Part shown: in pieces, positions 13,901 through 24,800 of the stretch | Position numbering within the stretch: position 1 is the stretch's first letter | Layout of the letters: the number at the start of each line of letters is the position of its first letter | Assembly (NCBI GenBank): GCA_020055645.1 | Contig: CM034549.1 | Coordinates: 17,505,930 to 17,569,929 of the forward strand | Direction: 5' to 3' | Source of the DNA: Tomocerus qinae | Lineage: Eukaryota; Arthropoda; Collembola; Entomobryomorpha; Tomoceridae | DNA length: 64,000 nt | Position numbers and translations under genes: made by a program | The notes under the pieces: generated by a model | Told to the model about the DNA's origin: nothing | Database searches by the model: none | Seen by the model: the letters and a program-made list of their open reading frames with translations, nothing else

Positions 13901-14931
13901 TAAATTAGTTTACCTTTTCCTCTTCATCTTCACACTCAGGTGTTTTTTCACATCTCTTCTTTTTTCTATTGTAAAAACTTCGGCTACCCGAATTATCTAA
14001 TACACATTCACTACTGAGACAATCCATATCTGATGCGTCACAAGCATCCTTAATTTCTTCAACATAATCTCCCATCATTGTCCCTGAAAATCGTTGAAAG
14101 GATTTTTAGGGAAATTTTCATTTGTCAACTAGAGTATTTATTTTTAAATTTATTTTTTGAACGAACATACTGTAAATGGTCTGGAAAAAATTTAAATGTG
14201 GTGAAGTAGTGTTAAATTGTATTTTGAAATCTGTTAAAGCTTCTCCCGCAGACAGACTCATCAATTTCAATTCACATTCCCCTTTCCTTCCAAATAAATT
14301 CTGCAACACAAAACAATTACGTATTAATGCAAGAAGCAGATGAATTTTATTCTAACTCTCTAGTATATCTGAAATGGTGATGTTGATGTAATGGATCATG
14401 ATTGTGTACCTTGTTAATAAAATATGCTGTCAAATTAAAAGTTTTATTAGCATGTAGTCGAACCGAAAATCCATGCTGCAGCTTCATGGCCTGAATGTAG
14501 GATATTATAAACAAAATAATTCTCAATCTACAAATCTACGCAATTCTCCGGAAATAATCACAAAAGTTTAATCTTCACCAGAAGACCATAAATGCATAAT
14601 GTGATACATACATGACAGTCCACAGAACCATCTGCCATTTCAAGACAACATCTCTTCATATTTAATTGAACTGTTTTAGGTTCTGCTCCAGTATTTTGAA
14701 CTGTTGCATCTTCAAGAAGAAAAATGTTATCCATAAAAGATGAGACTTAAAGAAATATTATGATGCAGATTATTTTGATAATAATTTCTTACAAAAACAC
14801 ATTGCTACATCTCCTCGGTGGACAGGTAACATCCCAGAATTAAGTATTACAAACCTAGAAATACTACACGTTGTTCCTAATACCATCAGAAGAAGAATGG
14901 AACATCCAAGTGATCTTAATCGGAATATCAT
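10939..14931 (-). CDS. Single-pass membrane protein with HAP2/GCS1 domain-III-like ectodomain and long repetitive cytoplasmic tail
   Basis: Eleven exons on the minus strand (5' to 3'): 14931-14793, 14709-14612, 14490-14410, 14300-14171, 14083-13914, 13839-13702, 13615-13430, 13356-13165, 13089-11995, 11888-11208, 11136-10939. All joins keep phase; total 1035 residues. Residues 1-23 look like a signal peptide. Next comes a beta-sandwich-like stretch: CFYATVQNTG, paired CC, then GECELKLMSLSAGEALTDF with QFNTT, which resembles the C-terminal domain III of HAP2/GCS1 gamete fusogens. Further Cys-rich segments follow (CVHGKMDDKGHCKC is EGF-like). A TM helix starts near 315 (ILIILVVILLPCC) with a basic RNQKRKKR stop-transfer. 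The cytoplasmic tail is about 690 residues: a proline-rich SPHDPP repeat, then 59-residue tandem repeats at about 782-957. HAP2 domains I/II with the fusion loop are not seen; an in-frame stop lies just upstream of the ATG. The gene model is solid. The HAP2 assignment rests on motif resemblance only; an unrelated receptor is possible. Confidence 0.62.
11250..11774 (-). repeat. 59-codon (177-bp) tandem repeats inside the HAP2-like tail
   Basis: Two nearly identical 177-bp units (11774-11598 and 11597-11421), then a third degenerate unit (11420 to about 11250). Each encodes a 59-residue block with VDSLxLLRRLSKDS, GTPIEHSASESSD and IVVGSPRNKxW; the third keeps SSDILIGSP and NKFW. The spacing was checked with the shared CTCGTCGTTTCC at 11439 and 11616. 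The high nucleotide identity of the first two units suggests recent duplication. The Ser-rich, acidic blocks look like phosphorylation or docking motifs (inference). Confidence 0.9.
12885..13005 (-). repeat. Proline-rich short repeat (SPHDPP) in the HAP2-like tail
   Basis: Minus-strand coding repeat with units such as SPDDPPS, SPHDPPS, SPHDPPP and SPHDPPPGP, built on an 18-21 bp motif (CCACAYGAYCCKCC). It lies just C-terminal to the Ser/Arg-rich start of the cytoplasmic tail and could bind SH3 or WW domains (inference). Confidence 0.75.
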
Positions 14932-15807
14932 CACGAGAATAATGAGTTATCTGCGATGGCATTATCTCGGAAAGTTTTATTGCTTCTAGTCATAGCTCAT
15001 TGTTCACTTGCTACTATTATGTCAATAAAGTCGTGTATACTACTATATCACACCTTACTAAGCACAAATCAGAATAATGGAGAATCCTTTAGCGACTTTC
15101 CTCGCTCTCTCCTATTGTTTACCCTTTTGTGCATGCAAAATCAAGTCAAAGCGTTGTAATTTACTAAATCATAGCGTAAAACTGTCGTAGCAATGCAAGT
15201 AGCAATGTAGACTAAGATAAATCTCGTTCGTTGAAAATGAAAAACTAAGGAAACCAACCTGTTTGATAGATTACAAACCGACTGATGAGTTTCACCCAAT
15301 AATTTTTAGGTTCATTTTTTCAACCTAAAAATTATTATTCATGACATTATAGTATTGCACTTTGTACTCTGTACTGCGTCAGCTGTTGTAGATAAAGAAT
15401 TTTACACACACTCCATGACATTCGTGTATTTATTACGAAGTGTGAAGACAAAGTCTGATTTTGCACAGGTATAAGAGGTAGTCCATGGAAACTTCAATGC
15501 ATCATGGGAATGCATGAGTTTGTTTGCACTGAAATCGATACATCCAAAGCAATTTTGTGAGCACTTTCTGTTGGATCGACAGTTGAGTATTATACACTGT
15601 CGAATACCTTTACAAAAGTGCCCTACCAAAGTTAAGAATAATTTTAAACGAATTGTGTGTGAATTTTAAGAATTTCTATGTAATTTACTGGGACGAATTT
15701 AGTCATTGTCCACAAAGTGTATTAGTGCTGTATTTTACTCGTTAACTGTAGAGAGAAGTAATTCATCCGGTATATCTTTTAATCAATTAGTTGACAAAAA
15801 CGTAAAG
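14932..15807. promoter_or_regulatory. Divergent (head-to-head) promoter region between HAP2-like gene and dynein
   Basis: 876 bp separate the minus-strand ATG at 14931 from the plus-strand dynein ATG at 15808, so both promoters lie here. A perfect 15-bp inverted repeat lies at 15298-15336. A minus-strand open frame at 15402-15629 has eight cysteines in 75 residues but no recognised domain. I looked for an RFX X-box (GTNRCC...RGYAAC) by eye and did not find a convincing one. Confidence 0.55.
15298..15336. repeat. Perfect 15-bp inverted repeat (hairpin)
   Basis: The left arm AATAATTTTTAGGTT (15298-15312) is the exact reverse complement of 15322-15336, with a 9-nt T-rich loop. It lies in the middle of the shared promoter region and may be a protein-binding or cruciform site (inference). 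Confidence 0.8.
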
Positions 15808-18800
15808 ATGGAGTCGCAGTGTCCATCGATAAAATCTGGACAAAAACTGCGGACGAAGCAAAGTCTAGTAGCTGAGAGACAATTGGCAGAGGAGGAAGAA
15901 AAGTTATTTAAATTGCCTCCGATTCCAAATATCGGATTATTCAAACATGACCAATGGGTGGAACATCCCTTAATGACACATTATGCTAACGCAGCCAAAT
16001 TGAAACAGGATGAAGATGTCATCATTCGACACGGGAAAAAAATCAAGACATTTGTAGCAGATGCTCTACTGAAGCAGAAAAAGGCACAGGAAGATGTACC
16101 TCAGAAGACAACGGTGGAGTCTTTTCTTACTCAGGAAGATTACGTCGAGTATTTGAGAGACAGCGTCCGCTCTGCTCCTGTCGTTCCTCTTCAAAAATCA
16201 TGGGAAAAAAGAATTTTAGGAGTAAGAATAAAATTAAATTCTACAGTTACCTAAATGTGGATCGAAATACTAATTTCTTTTTTATTAGATGGTACCGAGA
16301 AAACTTAAGCTGCGACTACCGGATATGTACAAAGGTCTAGTAAAAGAAATCAATGTCCGATTTGAACAAGTATTACATGACTGCATTCTAGACTTTGTCG
16401 TCCAACCTAGTGAAGACCAAGTATGCATCGAAAATGTTCCCATGAAATTTCCACCGTAAGACGTCTAAGCACAATTATCTCTGAACTACAATAAAATTTA
16501 CAATTATTCGCTGTAGATACTTCGGCTTCATTTTTGAAAATATTATTAATCCAAATTGAAATGGATTTCGTTTTTTGATTTAAAATCGTAGATTTTCTGG
16601 TGGAAAATTGCCCCCATGGGGAAATGACTACATAATTCACAGTCAGCAACTGGCCAAGGAACTTCGTCTTTTGCATCCACTCATTGCTAAAACATTTCTG
16701 ATCATTCGAGATATGATGATGGCAAAGAAACTAGTAGATCGATCTATTTTGAAGTAAATACTATTATTCATTAACTTTCATTAACCATTATCATATGGAT
16801 TGCAATTAAATATATAATTTTCCGTTTTTAGCGATATCAAAGCAACAAAACCGTTTGAATTGAAAGATATTATCCAGAATGACATTAAAATTAAAGGAGA
16901 CGAAATGATTGAAAAATTTTCGCCAATATTATTCCATTTATGGGTCAATACACCACTTTTAAACGATGTACTCCCTGAAAAACTTCCTCAAATTTTTGAT
17001 TGCGCCACAAATCTCGTCTTGTGCAATGTAAGCATTTGGTAGAGTAATTCTTGATGGCTTATATTTCGCAAATAAGTGGTACCCCTACAAAGATAACCAT
17101 TTTATCTGCTTAGGCTCGTCAATTAGCAATGGACGCTATCTTAGATGTAGTTGAATTGTACGAAAATTATGAGGAGATGTTACCAAAAATTCTACTGGAT
17201 ACTTCCATCGAGGAATTTCGGCAAGTGGCCCTTTATCCTGCAATGGAAGATATCATGTATTGTTTCCGTAAAGTGGTCGATGAAATAACTAGCATTGTAC
17301 AAAATATCTACGATGTACAAACACTGTACAAATCTCCAGATCAGCCAACTTGTTACAGAGTGATTCTACCTTCCCATTTTCTGGAAAGTGTTATTGACAG
17401 AGTTCATACAGTTATTTTGAATTGGTTAGACGGACCACAGAAGTTTGTTGATAGCATTCGTAAGTGTGGGCTATCGGTGATTTAATTTTGTTGTATGTAG
17501 ATCAATTTTGATGAGAATTTACTATTTTTTGCAGAGGAAAAATTTGCTCCGATTTTAAATGGAGAAGCAAAGCAAAGGGCGATGGATTTTATCGATGGAG
17601 ATCATTCCTTTTACGAAGAAGTGGCAGAATTGAAATATTACAAAGATTTTATCGATCTCTGCTACACCATTCCTAAAAATGAATTTTTTGGAAGGGTGCG
17701 GGTCAACAATGAAGATATAATAGGAGGATTGAAGGAATTGGCTACTCATCATTGGCATATCGTCTTAGATCATGTTATCCTTCGATACAAGCAATTCAAT
17801 AAGAAGTAAATAATTAAAAACACTATTTAAAGAATTTGTATTCTTAATTACTAAAATTATTCTTTTGGTTGTAGGATTATTGACGATTTTGAAAGTATCC
17901 AAAGAAAACTGCTGACATCACCGGAAACAACAGCAGAGTTAATGGATCTTGTAGAATATATCGATCATGCTCGAGGAATGCTTCTTGCTCTTTTGAAAGA
18001 AGATATTGCTGAAGGCTGTAAAATGTTCTTTGCAGTTATGAATAATTTCCTACTGAGTGCCGCTGATAGACACACCACCATTATTGCTCACACTTGGCAC
18101 AAACAAATTCAACCGGCTTTCGAGAAAAGTGCAATCGTAAGTGCGTATGGCATTATTGTGTTCATTATAAGGTTGAAGGTATTGAAAAAATTAAATCATC
18201 TGTTCAGTGATGCATTTTTTACGGGAACTTTTTGTTTGACCTAAACTTCGAGCTGATACCTATGTAAACATTGTCGTGGAACAAAATGAAAATGTCGATA
18301 ATTTATTTTGTGGTATTGGAGAATGTAATTATACACTTTATTTCATGCAGCCGGAAACATTCATCTATGACTTTTTTGGTGCAGATCCTGTAAAGGCTCT
18401 TTTCTATTTCAGCAAAGAATGCTTGCAATAGTTGCTAGTGCTAGTAATTGTGATTGCTCTTGTCGTAGTGGTAGAATTGCTGGCTTATGGTATTTCTTTA
18501 ACTCAACTTTTGAAATTTCTGTTCATCTTATTTAGCTAATTGAAGATAAAAAGGTTGAATTCGAAGAAAAACTTGCGGACGCGATAGATAAAATGCAAAA
18601 GGATCTTAAAAAGTTGTTGAGAAGAGTCCGTGATGATTTTGCACGATATGGGGAGTACACCGAATGTGGAAACTACTGTGATGTACGGAAAGTATTTACA
18701 AAATCACGTAGTCAAATCAAATACATAAATATTTGCTGAATTTTATGTTTGATAATGATCAGGATCTAAAGTACGTCAACAAGCGAGTGATATCTCTTCA

Positions 18801-21800
18801 AAAACAAATTGACTGGATTAACAACGAAGAAACTCTTTTCAAATTTTCTCTGAGTAATTTTCCCGATATGGCAGAAATAGTCAATCATTTGGATCCTTAC
18901 ACAAGGCTCTATGAAACAGCTTACAGATGGCAGCAAGCCGAAAAGAAGTGGATGGACGGCGATTTTCTTTTAGATGCAGAAAAGATCGACTTCCAGACAG
19001 AAGAATTCTTCAAGTAATATTCACAACAAAAACTATATATTTTGCAAAAATCATTTAAAATTATTATCTGTTCCACTACTTTAGAGAATTGTACAAACTG
19101 CAAAAACTTTTTAAGAATCGTATAAAAGCTCAAATGCAAATCGAAGCAGAAGCTAAGCACGTTCCAATATCCTTATTATGGGATGAAGATAACCTGGAGC
19201 AAGTACCTCCGCCCCTGAAAATATGCAACCAGGCTATTGACACCTTGACAGAATTCAGAGTAGATTTTCATTTAAAAAAATCTTAGTCATTACCTTTTAG
19301 TACGAATACATTTTATTCATTAATGAATTGCAGAAAAACATCCCAATTATTGGCATAATGTGTAATCCTGGACTAAAAAAGCGGCATTGGGAACAAATGT
19401 CCGAAGTCTGTGGTTTTGACATCACTCCTGATACAGGAACTAGCTTACGAAAAATACTTCAAGTGGGCCTGGATCCTTATATCGATAAGTAAGATTTTCT
19501 AACACCTATTACTGCATGTATTATGTAAATTAATGAAAACTTTAATTTGTTTCCCCGTTTTATTTGTAGATTTGAAGTAGTTAGTATGGCTGCTAGTAAG
19601 GAGCATGCATTAGAGGTGTCCATTGACAAAATGAAAGCTGATTGGGACAATACGCAACTTAACACAGTTCCTTATAAAGAGACTGGAGTTAAAATATTGG
19701 CTTCTGTCGAAGAAATTCAACTTCTTCTGGATGATCATATCACAAAGACACAAACAATGAAAGGATCTCCGTTTGTTCGTCCTCACGAAGGTTACAAATT
19801 TATCTTTATTGTAGACAATATATTTCAGAATTAGAATTAAAAATTTTGATTGTTCGAAAACTATAGCAAAAGTTAAAGCATGGGAAGATTCATTACTTCG
19901 ATCTCAATCTACACTTGAAGAGTGGCTTCGGGTTCAGCTGCAATGGCTTTATTTGGAACCTGTCTTCTCATCAGAAGATATTTTAGCACAAATGCCAGAG
20001 GAAGGTCGAATGTTCAAAGTAAGTATTGTAAAAAACGGTGTGGTCCAATAAATATTGTATCCTCTAGCATTCTTTACAAATATTGATGACTACCATTACA
20101 GAAAGTCGACAGTGTTTGGAAAAACATCATGGCTGATGTAGGAGCTAGTGCCAATGTAGTTGATGTGGCCAGTAAGCCAGGATTACTTGAAAAGCTGCAA
20201 GAATGTATGGTAATCCTGGACAAAATCAACAAAGGATTGAATGCCTATCTAGAAAAGAAGCGATTATTTTTCCCTCGATTTTTCTTCTTGTCCAATGACG
20301 AAATGTTGGAAATTCTCTCAGAGACAAAAGATCCTCTCAGAGTGCAGCCACATCTTAAAAAATGCTTCGAAGGTATCAGCCGTCTTGATTTCGATGCTGA
20401 TTTGATGATCAATGGAATGTTTAGTGCCGAAGGAGAGCGAGTACAGTTTAGCCAACCTGTAGATGTCATCGAGGCTAAAGGATGTGTGGAAAAATGGTTG
20501 CTCCGGGTAAGATTTCCTATTTTATTCCTTAAAATCCAGATTTCCTATTTCATTCCTTAAAATCTAGATTTCCTATTTCATCCCTTAAAATTCTACTCTT
20601 TCCAGTTTACTCATTTAATTACTATTTTCAGGTGGAAGAAGTTATGATAATTTCTCTAAGGGATGTGGTCACTGCATCAAGAGACGCTTACGCTCATGGT
20701 CCAAGATCAGAATGGGTAGTAAGATGGCCTGGACAAGTTGTTCTTTGTGTATCTCAAATATATTGGACATCCGAAGTGCACGAAGCTCTTTCAGGACCTA
20801 ATAGTGGATTGGGCAATTACATTGAGAAATTAAACGTATGAAATCGTACATACTTATCAAAATATATCTAAACGAGATTGAAAAATGTTGATAGTGTACC
20901 TGTGATTGTTTAGACTCATTTGAATGATATTGTGGCATTGGTGAGAGGAAAATTATCAAAACAAGCTCGAACTACCCTTGGAGCTTTGGTCACTATTGAT
21001 GTCCACGCTCGAGATGTGGTTGATGAAATGCATAAAGCAGGAGTTACCGACGATATGGATTTCAAATGGCTCGCTCAGCTTCGTTATTACTACGAAGAAT
21101 TTGGCGTCGATGTTAAAATCACGAATGCTCATGTCAAATACGCTTACGAATATTTGGGCAACTCCCCGAGGTATTTTACATTATTCTGGAATATGGTTAA
21201 TTTTGATGGTCGCTTTGAATTTTAATTGCCTTTGTCCCACAAGATTGGTGATTACACCTCTGACAGACAGATGTTACAGAACTCTCATTGGTGCATACCA
21301 TTTGCATTTAAATGGAGCTCCAGAAGGTAGTATTGCATTTAAATGAGTCAATAACACAATTAAAACTAATTGATCATTTAATTTTTTGAGGTAATTTTTG
21401 ATTCATTTTTCAAGGTCCGGCCGGAACTGGAAAGACTGAAACTACAAAGGTTGGTTTCAAATTTAGCTCAGTGAATAAGATAGTTTTCAACTGCTATTGC
21501 TAATATAAATATTTCTTTCAGGATCTTGGAAAGGCCATAGCTGTTCAAACAATCGTATTTAACTGTTCAGACGGTAAAATCATTTAATTATTGTTCTTAT
21601 TGTTGACCTATATAAGATATTCTTTAATTAATACATCAAATTAAATAGAATTACTATAAAGTGTAGATTTATGCTCAAAATTCTTGTAAAATTGTTTTTC
21701 TTCGTTAGGTCTTGATTACATAGCCATGGGAAAGTTCTTCAAGGGTCTGGCAGCGTGTGGAGCTTGGGCTTGTTTTGATGAATTTAATCGAATTGAGTTG

Positions 21801-24800
21801 GAAGTATTGTCTGTGATAGCCCAACAAATTCTTTGGTAAACTAATCTTTTGACGCATACGCATATTTATTTTCTGCTTGGGTCTCTGTCAGTACTAAATC
21901 TATGAAAATGGCTTTTGATTTCCATACAGTATTATTCGTGCAGTACAAGCCAATGTGGAAACGTTCGTTTTTGAAGGAACGGAATTAAAATTGAATCCTT
22001 CTTGCTATGTCTGCATCACGATGAATCCCGGTTACGCAGGACGATCGGAGTTACCAGATAATTTAAAGGTAATTAATTGTGATTTAAAAACTAAGTCCAA
22101 CTTAGCTGATCCAACTAGTAGCAATTTTCAATCAAACGATGAATTGACATACCTTTATCATATTAATTTCAGATTCTCTTTAGGACTGTAGCAATGATGG
22201 TACGTTACATTTTAATATAAAATTGTATTTTTGTTTGATGTAATACATTTAAATGGGACATCATGATTTTCTAATCCTAGGTGCCAGATTATGCCCTCAT
22301 CGGAGAGATTTCGCTTTATTCTTGTGGTTTTGTGGACGCTAGGAATTTAGCTGTAAAAATTGTGACGACCTATAGGCTGTGTTCTGAACAACTTAGCTCG
22401 CAAAACCGTATGACTCTTAAAAGTTCATAGATTGTATTGAATTAAATGTAGTTGATACTAAATTCCTGCCTTTTGTATTGTTATGCAGATTACGATTACG
22501 GAATGAGAGCTGTAAAATCTGTTTTACTTGCTGCTGCTAATCTAAAATTAAAGTTTCCTTACGATAAAGAGGATTTTCTTCTGCTGAGATCCATTATTGA
22601 TGTGAATCTTCCAAAGTTCTTGTCACATGATATACCTTTGTTTGAAGGTATCATTTCCGATATATTTCCTGGAGTCAAATTACCCAAAGCTGACTACGAC
22701 AATATCTACAAAGCCATCGCTATTGTAAGCATCATGTAGTTGACTAAATAATTCACGATTGCACGATTTCATCGAGTGCAAGAATAAATGTTATATTTTT
22801 TTTATTATTTAGTCATGTGAAGCAAGAAATTTGCAGCCAGTTGAAACTTTCAAGACAAAAATCATGTAAGATTGTATTTTAATTTTAAGTTAAGATAAAA
22901 AATGAATTGTAAAATCTTATTTCTTTCACTTTTAGTCAAATGTACGAGATGCGTATAGTAAGGCATGGATTTATGCTTGTAGGAGATCCTTTTGGTGGAA
23001 AAACGTCTACCATTCAAGTAAAATCCAGTCTGTTACAATTGAGTGCTTGAATTTGTAAGCAATACAAAGGCTTTTCTTGTTTTAGGTATTAGCAGATTCT
23101 CTAACATGGATGCAAGACCAGGAAATGGGAGAAAACAAAGTATGCTACGCAACATTGAATCCAAAGGCAATAACGATGGGTCAACTGTATGGTAATTTTG
23201 ATCCAGCATCTCACGAATGGTCTGATGGTGTTATTGCAACTGTTTTCCGAGATTTCGCCGTTACAGACACAGAAGATCTTAAATGGGTCATTTTTGATGG
23301 GCCTGGTATGTAAAATTAACGTATTTTACTATTTACATCATAATCATAATATCTTTATTTACAGTTGACGCTGTATGGATTGAAAATATGAATACCGTTT
23401 TGGATGACAATAAAAAGTTGTGTCTCATGTCTGGAGAAATTATCCAAATGACTGCATGTATGTCCATGATTTTTGAAGTCATGGATTTATCTCAGGTATT
23501 AGTGAAGCGAAGTACTGAAATGATCTATTGAAATGAGATTTAACAGATTAAAGTAAAATGTACGTTTTAATAAATTGGCAGGCATCTCCCGCAACGGTTT
23601 CCAGATGTGGAATGATTTACTTTGAGCCATCTTCTTTGGGATGGAAACCACTTGTCCAGTCGTGGATGAAAACATTACCGGATGTATGGAAGGTTGATGG
23701 TTCTGATGAATACTTTTTCGATTTGATTTGTTGGATACTCACACATTCTCTACGATTTGTACACAAAAACGGCCGAGAGTTGGTTAAGACTGGAGATTCT
23801 AACTTGGTCACGTAAGTAACATCGGAACAGAATATTTACATCTTGAAAATACGGACGTTTTAAAAAAAGTGGGTTTCTGTTTACATTTACAGTTCATTTT
23901 TAAGACTCTGCGAGGTGCAATTGACTGATGCAATCAAAGAGTTAGAAAAAGAGACGAAATATCTTCGTAATTGGCTAACTGGTTCAGTACTTTTTGCCAT
24001 TCCGTGGTCAGTTGCAGGAATTTTGGATTCAGACTCTAGACAAAAGTTTGATCCTTTTGTTCGGTTTTTAATTTCGGGGAAAGATACCGACCATCCATTC
24101 CCAGAGACTTTTCCTGCCAAATTTGAAGTTGCTTATCCCAACGATGGAACCGTCTTTGATTGGCAATATGAAATAAAAGGACGTGGTAATTGGAAACATT
24201 GGAATGAGTTCGTAAGGGGTTTTGAATTTCCACAGCATAACAATATCCGAAGGATCATTGTTCCAACCATTGACACTGCCAGGTATGGAATAAAAGCTTT
24301 CTTGCTAAAAACTTCGTTATAAATACTGAAACAATTAATAATAATGGCAATTTTTTTATTATTTCCTAGATATACGTTTCTTATGGACATGTGCATCAGA
24401 TACAGTCTTCCTCTCCTCCTAGTTGGCCCTACAGGTTTGGTTCAATTATCAATAGCGTACAGAAGAAATAAAACATCTAACAATGTTTCTTCTAATTTTG
24501 TTTAGGAACGGGAAAAAGTGTTTACATTCAAGACAAACTCATGAATGGCATATCTCAAGACAAATATCTTCCTAATTTTATAACCTTTTCTGCTCAAACG
24601 ACTGCAAGTCAAACTCAAGATTTAATTGTGAATAAATTGGACAAAAAAGGTCGAGGATGCTTTGGTCCACCAAAAGGATTGCAATGTATCGTTTTTGTGG
24701 ACGATTTAAATATGCCTGCTGTAGAGGTACATCGTAATTAAAAGTCCTATCTCAACTCATTTTTTATCTGTATTTTCTTGGTATATTTATAAATACTTAT

